Positions 55,443 through 64,000 of a stretch of 64,000 nucleotides of DNA are shown in pieces (position 1 is the stretch's first letter; every line of letters starts with the position of its first letter). Below the pieces are notes generated by a model. That model was not told the origin of the DNA. It did not search any database and saw only the letters and a list, made by a program, of their open reading frames with translations. The stretch comes from Chytridium lagenaria. Taxonomy: Eukaryota; Chytridiomycota; Chytridiomycetes; Chytridiales; Chytridiaceae. The position numbers and the translations under genes are program-made. The stretch is taken from contig JAHLKC010000027.1 in assembly GCA_025449115.1 (NCBI GenBank), forward strand, positions 62,001-126,000, in the 5' to 3' direction.

Positions 55443-57296
55443 ATGGCAGCCTTGGTGGCCTCCTTGCTGATATGTAGCATGGTACTGGGTGCCATGCAAG
55501 TCCTGTGACCCCAGGACCTCGACTGCTGGAGAAGAGGGACGATGGAAGAAATGATGGATTGCTGAGGTGAGGAAGATGGCTTGGAGAATGTTATTTAAAG
55601 TTTGACGATGGATGGTACTAATGTTTAGCAACTGCATTACTATTATATGCTAGAATGGAGCTTGTGCCGTCATTGCACAGTGAATCTACACGGTCGTTAA
55701 TGGCCCTTGGAAAGTTCATTTCGACGGATATTGATCTGACCAGTTATGGCCGCAAACCTTGGCGCCGCCTCCACTGACTCTTCATCAAATACCACACTCC
55801 CTTCAGACGCTGTCATCCAGCAACTAATCTTTTTAAAACCGTCATTACTCAATTTAATTCTGTGAGTTGGATCACTTTAATCGCTGAACTTTCATGTACC
55901 CAGTGTTTCCTGACGCTTTTATAAAGCCACTGCAAGTTGGCTCACCCTTTCAAACTCTCAACGTTCTCTTTGACACCGGCTCATTCAATCTCTGGCTACG
56001 CGGGAAAGCTTGTCAAACAAATGCATGTGTGGGTGCCCCCGCTTTCGACAGCTCAGCCTCGTCCACTTATAAAACCTCGAATAAGCGAGCAGCCGAGCTT
56101 ACTTATGCAGATGGGACCGTGGTCAGCGGGATTGTGTCCGCAGATGTATTTGCTGTTGGGGCTGCAAAAGTGTCCAACTTTCAGTCACTCTTGCAGATAA
56201 TGTGACAACAGATATGCCAGAGAATGAGAAGGATTATGATGGAATTGTTGGAATGAGTTTGACACCTGCCGACTGTAAGTTGTGTGAGATTGGAATATAT
56301 TTAATACTGCACATAGCCCGACTTGGCGCATACCCGATTTTCTTCAATAGCCTTTATCAAGCTAAAGCTATTTCGAAACCGCAGGTTTGACGCCCACACA
56401 ATTTATATCTCACATCGTGTACTATAGTTCTCCTATTACATCACACCAGGAGATGCAGGCGGTCAAGTCATCTTTGGCGGGTACGACAAGTCACTTATGG
56501 CTAATCCTGACGATACTATTACCTGGGTTTCGGTTGTTGACGATACCTACATGGACAATGTCAACGATTTAACTTTCCGTGCCGAAGGAGCATGGGCACT
56601 CCCTATCACACGCATCAGCTCTACTATCGATGGCTTATCTTACTCATTTCCCGCAAAGTCTGGTGTAATAATGGATACTGGCACCTCACTCGGAGTTATA
56701 CCTGCTACCTTTTTGAAAAGGATGGTTGGGTTGATGAGGGCTCGGAAGGAGGGTGGGAGTTACATTGTGCCGTGTTCTGCAAAAAGTGCAACGGGAGACC
56801 GGTCCTGTTTTTTTCTGTGGGGAACAATGTCACATTGTCTCTTACTGCAGATGATTACGTGGTCCCTGTACCGTTTAAAACCACATCCGGGAGTATTGTG
56901 ACGTTATGTATTATTGGGTTTGAAGAAGTGGCAGATAATCTCGGTTATTCACTTCTCGGAAACACAATGCCTTAAGTAGGAGAATTTTCTGTTTGTACAT
57001 TTTTTGTGCCATCCTTTTAATTCAACTTTTTGACTATTAGGCGATACCTCACTATATTTGACTACACCACAGCAAACATTGGTTTTGCGTTTGCGAAGGG
57101 ACGACAGCCGGTGTTTGGTGGAGGTGCTTCCATTAATGGTACAGGGACCGGTAACGTTCTCTCTGTGACTTTGCCTGCAAGTGGATCGTCACCATCACCG
57201 TCGTCATCACGAAAGATGTATATGAGTCCTAGCGTTAAAGGCGCGGCTATGGTTGTTGGGATATTAACGTTGGCTTCGAGTATTGGATCATTATGA
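55443..57296 (+). CDS. Pepsin-type aspartic protease with GPI-like C-terminus
   Basis: A secreted A1-family aspartic endopeptidase. ATG 55443 begins a signal peptide (MAALVASLLICSMVLGAM). A propeptide region follows with two introns and frame changes. The mature part shows the first active site as VLFDTGSFNLWL, the flap as YADGTVVSG, GIVGMSLTP, GGQVIFGGYDKS, and the second active site as VIMDTGTSLGVIP. The end is Ser/Pro-rich (GSSPSPSSSRK) then hydrophobic (AAMVVGILTLASSIGSL), fitting a GPI anchor as in yapsins. Small introns interrupt 56275-56320 and 56385-56430. Deletions such as the A-run at 56781-56785 split the frame. Both catalytic Asp residues are present. Confidence 0.85.
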
Positions 57297-57908
57297 TACC
57301 AACCTATTCTATTGATGTTCCCATCGCGTTTTTTTATTTCTGTATGGTTGCTATTGCATAGGTACCTTTCTCTCTCCCACCTTTGTATTTAAAACTGTCC
57401 CTCCCCCCCTTCCGCCATTACTCTTTTGGTTTACTGCATACCTACAATCTTGCCTTGCATTATTTCATATTCATTGCGCTTCCCATCCATTACCCGTTTC
57501 GCATTCTTTTTTCATCGCACGCACTCTTTCCTTTTTTTTATATATGTCTTCTTATCGAGTTGCACTACAGTCTGAGCGCTCTGTGACTTGTGATTCAGTC
57601 TGTATTTCCCCACATAGGGGTAAAGCAAAAGTTCTGTCGAGTAGGTAGGCATTTTCGCAAACTAGGTATTCTTCCATCACATTCACAAAAACGGTATAAA
57701 GCACCGCATCCTGAGTCTTTTCGACTGCAGTTCATTGCTGATTGTTTCAGTTAAAGGTTTGTTGTAGGAAAATCTCACTTGGTGAATTGAAAAGGATCTA
57801 TGTCAATAAACAAAGCCAGAAAAAAGGTCTTCCACCTTCAATAAACATACCATTGTCCGTTTATTAAAATAATTTTTCAAGGCAAACGTCAAGTAACTTG
57901 CGATGATT
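57297..57908. other. Intergenic region between convergent genes
   Basis: T-rich on the plus strand, with no supported gene; the 3' flanks of the protease gene and the repeat-protein gene. Confidence 0.6.
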
Positions 57909-59033
57909 CTACAGATCATAACGCCAAGCTTCGTCTACCATTGACCAATTCACATTATTCACAAAAAACTTTTTGGTCCAAAGGTCAATAATAACGAGGC
58001 CACGGCCATCACGCAAGTAAACACTCCATTCATCACGGGCTTCTTCGGTATACGTGGATCTAGCAACTGATCCATCGAGTCCATATTCCTCCCATTTTTT
58101 TGTCCCCAACCTTTTTAAAGGTTCCATAGGAGGGCAACGAAGCCCCTAGTTTTAACGTTACCCGAACCACATTCCAACCATTGACGCCTTTGAGTTGTTT
58201 CTTTTGGCGGTGGGGAGCCAACACGCCAAGAAGCATCGACGGTGGAAGATACAACGCCATTGGTACTGATCCTTTTTGTCCAAAGATCGATCTGTACGTT
58301 ACGTGTCAGATAAACACTCCAATCGTCCCGTTTGACCTCTGCATAGATCAAACGGACCGTCTTTCCGTCAGGCGCGTATTCCTCCCAGGCGTTGTTCATG
58401 ACACTGCGAAAGATACCAGTGGAAGGACCAGAGGTGGCATCTTTGTAAGTCACACGCACCACATTACGGCCATTGACGCCGTCGTGGTTTGGCCGGCCCC
58501 CTTGATACACGTGCAACCGGATTGAACGAGTGAAGACGAACACCCCACAACCTCCATGTTGTATCCCTCCCCACACGTCTCATAGTATGTGATTCTGTAA
58601 TTTTCCAACAAACCCCAAACACATCGCGTCTGCCATCTACCCGATGCGATCTGTTCTGGAGTCCGAGCTCTTGCATGTAGGCATAGGTTGACTTGCATTC
58701 GTAGTTTCCGCTATCGGGACAACTGTAAGTGAAGCCAACGCAGCTTCCAACAGTGGTCTGTCCAGTTTTAACGGGTTGAGAACAATCATCGCAGACTCCG
58801 TAGCTAGGTTGACCCATCCAGCACCCGGATGTGACGACCCGACGTTCAGCAGGGCATTTGTCGATCAGAGCTGTATTGCATCAAACGAAGGGTAGGCGTT
58901 ATTACTGTTGGGACAAATATTGACGGAGAGAAGGGCGAAGTCAACTTACGCTGCGATGTTGTAAAGTAAGTCGATCCGGGTTGCACCCCAATATTGCGAG
59001 GATGAAAACAAGAAGCAAGGCAGGGGGATGCAT
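57909..59033 (-). CDS. Secreted Cys-rich protein with two tandem repeats
   Basis: Exons 59033-58950 and 58870-57909. The start gives a signal peptide (MHPPALLLVFILAILGC). The first part is Cys-rich (CPAERRVV, GCWMGQPSYGVCDDCSQ, GSCVGFTYSCPDSGNYEC), suggesting disulfides. The second half holds two copies of an approximately 75-residue unit: GVNGRNVVRVTYKD / NAWEEYAPDG / RDDWSVYLTRNVQIDLWTKR, and GVNGWNVVRVTLK / WEEYGLDG / RDEWSVYLRDG / IIDLWTKKF. The RD-(D/E)-WSVYL...IDLW core recurs in proteins I recall only vaguely, so I give no name. The frame changes near 58670 and between the repeats. A carbohydrate- or matrix-binding role would be guesswork. Confidence 0.7.
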
Positions 59034-59662
59034 GGAGGATGAGGCTCTAGCTATAGTATGAGGAAATAACATTTGTATGTATGCGTCTTTTATTTATATA
59101 AGACAACAAAAATACTGCAATCATGCTGCACACAGCACGGTCCATGCGCTGCCTCGAATAAATGTTTTGGGAAGACAAGATCAAGTGGGACGGAAATTTG
59201 GGAATTGCCTTGTTGGGATATTCCTTCAAGTATTGGAAAATTGTCAGTTGACGGTGTGAATGCTTGTTGATATCGATGTTCTGATGTTTCTTGATATTTA
59301 TTGCTTACCTTCTTTACATGGTTACTGAACTTACTGTAGCATTCCTATTCCTTCTAATGTGTTGTTGTTATATTTCCTTATCGCCGAGTATAAAAAGGGA
59401 CGCGATAGAATGGTTCTTGTATTCAACAAGCTCTCGCAATAAATCCCGTTCCCATTTGTTCTGTGACGTCTTTATAATTATTAGTAGAAAACTGATATCC
59501 CCCACATCCTGTTTGAGACAATTATTCGTTGCTAGACATAGAATAAGAAAACGCATGATACATCAAGCAGTATGTATATTTAGCATGCAAACAAAAGAAG
59601 GAAATGTGAGACGGAGCATCGTCAACGCATTAAAAAAGCCCTTCGGATGTGAGCGTCACCCC
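59034..59662. other. Intergenic spacer
   Basis: Promoter of the repeat protein and 3' flank of the dehydrogenase gene. AT-rich, no gene seen. Confidence 0.6.
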
Positions 59663-61796
59663 TTAAGTAAGCCATGAGGCTTCCGTAGGAGGAGCCCACT
59701 TTGTAGTAACCTTTTTCACAAAAGTGAAAAAATTGATGGCACCCTCTGTCACAACAATGTTAGTATTTCCAGTGAACCATGCTTCAACACAAACAAAAAA
59801 AGAAGGAACAAAGGTAATTCTCACCGCCAGTGATATCGGAATCCCCAAAGCGAGAGTTATTAATCCCACCAAACGAGAAAGGCTCTATTTCCAAAGTTTT
59901 TTTTTAAAAAAAAAAGAGGGTCAGGTAACTGAGCAGAGTTTGTTCTCATAAATGGACTGTGAAAGACTTTCTCACCCCTCGGAACGGGAACTCCAATGTT
60001 AATTCCGATCATACCAGCACTGAAACGCTTGTAAAACCATTCCGCCACGCCGCCATCGGATGTGTAAATAGCAGCTGCAATGTTCTTAGTCAAGATTTTT
60101 ACATGAAAAAAGAAGAGAATTAAACTAATTAACTCACCAGCATTTCCATAAGGATTAGCATTTTCAATCTGAATAGCTTCCTCTTTATTCTGAACATTCA
60201 AAATGCTCAGCACCGGTCCAAAAATCTCATCTGTCAAGCAGACTCTCCCTTCTTCTTATGCAAAATAACGGTAGGACCAACCCACCACCCCTCTTTAGCA
60301 TTTGCCCATCCTCTTCCATCCAATAAAATCTCCGCACCTTCCCTCTCGGCCTGATCGATGTATCCGAGAATCTTGGTACGCGACGCAATGTCAATAACTG
60401 GCCCCATGTCGCCTGACCCGGTTTGACCGGAATGAGGGCTTTAGCCTTGTCAACAATACGGGACAACAACTGGGGTTGGGACCGACTGTGAGAAGGACTG
60501 AGGCAGCCATACAACGCTGTCCTGAGCATCCGGCAAAGGAGTTGACGATGTCTTGTGAGGCCATCTCGACGTTGCAGTCTAGGCGTAAAGTAAGTGAATG
60601 GCATTCTACTTATATTGGTAATGGGCTGTTCTTACCTGGGTACGCAACAAGGTGGTTCTTTGCACCGCCTAGTGATCAATAAATAGGAATTGTATTAAAG
60701 AAAGACAAGTGATAAACGAAGACCAAACACTCACCCAAAGCAAGTACCCTCTTATTTTGCGAGCGCCCCCTCTTTGCAAGGAGATCCGCCACATGCGAAG
60801 TCCCAACAAAGGTGACAGCTTTGATATCTGGGTGATCCACCAACGCGGTCGCAGTTTCTGCACCACCGTTCACAAGGTTCACCACGCCGGGCGGAAGCCC
60901 AGCTTCGCGAAGAAGATCCATCACCCTGTTCATTGTCAACGGCACTTTTTCGGAAGCTTGAGAACCATAGTGTTTCCGAGAGCAATAGCGATAGGCATGG
61001 TCCACATGGGTACCCTGAGGAATCTCAGTTAAATATAAACCCGAAATTCATAATACTAACATGAAAGGAAAGTTAAAAGGGACGATGGAGGTAACGACAC
61101 CAAGAGGCAAGCGGCGGTCGCTACAAGTCACTAATATGTATGTGAGGTGAGAAAATGACATATCATGATTGGAAACGAATTTAGCATGACATACCGCCTC
61201 GGCTAACCTCCAGAAGCTTCCCCTGAGTCAGCTGCGGAAGCGAAATGGCGTATTCCACCTTGATAACGTAGTTAGTCAAAAATCCGATTACGAAAACGTA
61301 CTGTTTCGTTTCCTTTAGCAACATCCGCGAGAGCTTCAGTTTTAGTCTAGTTGGTTGTTGGTTAGTCACATCATAATACAGAAAAGGAATATCAAAAGAC
61401 TCACCTTTCCGTGCTCCAAAACGATGAGATCCGCAAGCTCATCTTGATGTTTGACAACAAGAGCATGGAATCGAAGAATAACCTGAATACGATCCTTGAT
61501 GGTGCGGTTGCTATAAAAACCTTAGATCAACACGCAATAACATCATTCAACCTCCATCCCTCAAAAGCTTTCAGCGCAGATGCAACAGCTTGATCAACGT
61601 CTGCTTTAGTGGAGAGGGCAGTAAGCAATGACCTCCCCTGTCGCCGGCGACGTCACGGGATATGCTTGCTTGTGTCGTTCAAAACCGATGTATCTCCGGC
61701 CCTTGAAGCGACATGTGCGTTGTCGATGTAGTTCTCGAGTAGGCGGGGAGCAAAGGTCTCAAGCTGGACCTGAAGGGCAATGTCGGGGTTTGCCAT
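59663..61796 (-). CDS. Methylmalonate-semialdehyde-type (ALDH6) aldehyde dehydrogenase
   Basis: Family members oxidise malonate- and methylmalonate-semialdehyde to acyl-CoA in mitochondrial valine/pyrimidine breakdown. The start at 61796 gives MANPDIALQVQLETFAPRLL. Conserved blocks in order: NRTIKDRIQVILRFHALV, ELADLIVLEHGKT, YAISLPQLTQGKLLEV, SIVPFNFPFMVPMW, GNTMVLKPSEKVP, the cofactor helix GTSH, GAKNH, the catalytic Cys in SFAGCSGQRCMAAS, DEIFGPVLSI and a final INFFTFVKKVTTKW. At least six introns of about 35-60 nt interrupt it. Frame breaks occur near 61655, 60955 and in the A/T-runs at 59900-59915. The conserved KNH and QRCM motifs favour ALDH6 over other aldehyde dehydrogenases. No clear targeting peptide is visible. 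Confidence 0.85.
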
Positions 61797-62606
61797 TTTT
61801 TAGTGGCTGTTTGGAATTCAATTAGAATGATTGAAGTCAAAGAATAAGGTTTTGGGTAGTGGAAGCTGATGAACTTGTAACTTAACGGTCTATTAACATG
61901 ATTCAAAGCTGATGTTGATGGTGCGATGGTTGTTCTTTGATAACCTTGTTCGTCAACCATCTGTGAGCCTGCCCATGACGCATCCTCCAACGCATCCAAA
62001 CATGCTGGTATCCACGCAACGCAGTGCCTCACGCGGAATATGGTCACATATTGCCTACCTGTTCAAGTTGTGATAGTTTGGATGAAAAGGTAATACGTTT
62101 AGTTTACAAAGTGCCTCTCTCTGGCTTTTCCGACGAATCGTTGGAATTGATTTTTTGCCAGCCTGTTTCAAGGGCGTGTTCCCTCCCAGTCGATGAGCCC
62201 TCTCCAGTATACAAAAAAAACCCAGCTGGAGCAAGGATGGAGTAGAATACGAGATGTTCACGCACAGAATGATACAGGTTGTTACAAAGTCAAACATCAT
62301 TTGCCATTCATTGCAGGACGAGTAGTTTGGAATGAGTTTACAATAAGTAAAATATCTTTAATTTCAATTAGATTATTCCAGGCATGTAAGCAACAATCTC
62401 AGGATGTATGTAGCAGCAGCAAAGTCAGTCAGTCAGTCAGTCAGTCAGTCAGCTCATTGAGAGAAGCAGCAGCAGCACCAGTACATTCAGTGTAATAAAA
62501 GCCATGAAAACTATACCCAAGATTTGTGTAACAATTGTATAAATAGAGGTTGGTTGATGCATGCCTGGTTGATGCTCTCTCCTCGAATTTGTTGATATCA
62601 AGGCAT
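61797..62606. other. Intergenic region between divergent genes
   Basis: Promoters of the dehydrogenase and the second protease. Contains the tetranucleotide repeat listed separately and a short CAG run; no gene supported. Confidence 0.5.
62424..62452. repeat. (GTCA)7 tetranucleotide microsatellite
   Basis: About seven uninterrupted GTCA/CAGT units. Confidence 0.9.
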
Positions 62607-64000
62607 CATGATGCCTCCTGTTGCAAACCATACTTTTGATTCATTGTCCATGGTCCATCTATCCCTATCCATCGGAAAGGCCTCTGCTTCGTTTGGAGGA
62701 TGGGTCACTATAGTCTGAAAGGGTTGGATATCATCTTGGGTGCTGGCGGGCACCCCGTTACTGCGTTTAATGATGTTCTCACTCAATACTACACCGTTTG
62801 TATCCTTCCTGATTTTCTTAAAGGCCTTACTTTTGTGCAGACCATTCAAGTTGGAACTCCACCTCAGAGTCTGAAGGTCGTTATCGATACCGGATCATAC
62901 AGGCTCTGGGTTGCGTCTGCGGAAACCTTTGGGAAAGATGCTGGTTTTATCAACGAAGCCAGTTCAACTTCAAAAAGCAAAGATCCGGCTGCGTCAGAGG
63001 TTTTGAAATATGTACGTTAATCAATGGTTTCAACTCAATTTATACTTGAAATCTTAACTGTCTTATGCTCTGTATTCTCCATCGTTGGTAATCAATGTTT
63101 GCAGTTTGATGGTAAACTTTAGACTATACTTTTTAGCTTTTGTTTCGGGTTTTTCTCTTTCTTTATTAACTTGATCAACCTCTATAGGTACCAACGTCAC
63201 CGGAGTCCCTTGGATCGACTCAGTGAGTGTAGGCAACTGGACTGCAAAAGAATTTGAATTTTTGTTGGCCAAAACGGTGGCATACCCGCTGAGTGGGAAG
63301 TGAGTTTAAATGAGTTATTTTCCCTTACCACTCCTACTCCGTAATATTTGTACAATATTATTTATTAATCACCGCGACTTTTTTTTAGTGGTGATGACCG
63401 GTCTGCTGGAATCTTGGGACTAAGCCTTCCTCTTAAAGGTTTTTGATTCAATCTGTTGTCAAAAGCTGACCTTTACGGTAAAGGACAAGCATACCCTACT
63501 CTTCCGTCAAACTTGGCCGATAGTGGTGCAATCAGTTCAAATCAGGTAGAATGTGTATTTTGGCCCTGCGTGTATAGCTGACGTTATGGGAGTAGTTCGC
63601 GTTTTATGTCAATCCAGATGAATCGGCGGGGGAACTTACCTTTGGTGGATTTGATTCATCCCTTATTCGATCAAACTTGCAATGGATACCATTAGCGGAT
63701 GCCGATACCTATATTGACTCTGTTTCCGTACCTTTGAAGGCATCGGTCAAGGATGCAGGCCGGTGGGCAATCGGGATCATCTCCGTATCGTTCAATCCCA
63801 ACTGGAATTTTGGCCCAGTAAACAAATCTTCTGCGCCATCACCAACACTAGCATCTTCGCAATCCGCCGGGCCTTTTACCCTTGTATACCCGCCGAAAGT
63901 AGCCCCAGCTATCGTGGACACAGGATCTTCTGTTGCCGTTCTTCCTTTAAGTGTTGTGAAGGCTTTAGGGGCGGCGTTAGGCATTCAGGGTGCCGATATC
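62607..64000 (+). CDS. Pepsin-type aspartic protease, 3' end outside window
   Basis: A second A1-family protease, related to the one at 55443. The start is tentative (ATG 62607); the N-terminus is frame-broken and no clear signal peptide can be read. The catalytic domain opens with FVQTIQVGTPPQSLKVV and the first active site VIDTGSYRLWV. It continues over small introns (about 63010-63190, 63301-63390 and 63440-63470) with DGTNVTGVPWIDSVSVGNW, AGILGLSLP, GELTFGGFDSSLI and the second active site APAIVDTGSSVAVLPLS at about 63901-63951. Both catalytic aspartates are present. The window ends before the stop, so any GPI tail is unseen. Confidence 0.8.

Noticed and set aside
55416..55637. Minus-strand open frame opposite the protease N-terminus
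   Set aside because: It is a shadow: the plus strand here has a clear signal peptide followed by a propeptide and splice signals.

Overview
The window is nuclear DNA of a eukaryote, almost certainly a fungus. Genes are split by short GT-AG introns (37 to about 490 nt). There are a spliceosomal U6 snRNA gene, a Ras GTPase with a CAAX box, ALG13, an ECM15-type protein, and many secreted or GPI-anchored proteins. A Tubby domain, a FAM13-type motif, a GT14 branching-type glycosyltransferase and a family resembling basidiomycete/Mucoromycota 'macrofage activating glycoprotein' together suggest an early-diverging fungus, most likely a chytrid. That placement is inference from gene content. There is no sign of prokaryotic operons, phage, plasmid or CRISPR.

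Layout. 0-6.4 kb: the 3' end of a coiled-coil gene (+), a frame-broken single-pass membrane protein (+), a type I membrane protein (+), and a U6 snRNA gene (-) with a TATA box and a partial 3' copy. 7.8-14.5 kb: an STK32/YANK-type kinase (-), a small conserved fungal protein (+), Ras (-) and a doubtful small gene (+). 15.6-22.6 kb: three tandem minus-strand genes for GPI-type surface glycoproteins, plus a decayed fragment of a fourth. 24.5-32.3 kb: a LEA2-like membrane protein, a GT14 glycosyltransferase, a fourth surface glycoprotein and a short-chain dehydrogenase (all +). 33.2-37.7 kb: a Ser/Pro-rich protein (-) and a fifth surface glycoprotein (+). 38.6-46.6 kb: two minus-strand receptor-like proteins, each with an extracellular Cys-containing part, one transmembrane helix and a C-terminal SAM domain. 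46.6-55 kb: a large uncharacterised protein (+), the divergent pair ALG13 (-) / ECM15 (+), and a protein joining a FAM13-like N-terminus to a Tubby domain (+). 55.4-64 kb: a GPI-type aspartic protease (+), a Cys-rich secreted protein with a tandem repeat (-), a methylmalonate-semialdehyde-type dehydrogenase (-) and a second aspartic protease cut by the window end (+).

How they fit together. Much of the window encodes surface or signalling products: five surface glycoproteins, two SAM receptors, two aspartic proteases, Ras, an STK32-type kinase and two other membrane proteins. A joint role at the cell surface is only an inference.

Caution. In nearly every recognisable gene the conserved protein runs on in another frame after a one-base gain or loss, usually in a homopolymer. 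This looks like residual long-read sequencing error rather than mass pseudogenisation. Exon ends were chosen from splice signals and family motifs, and CDS ranges run from first to last coding base.
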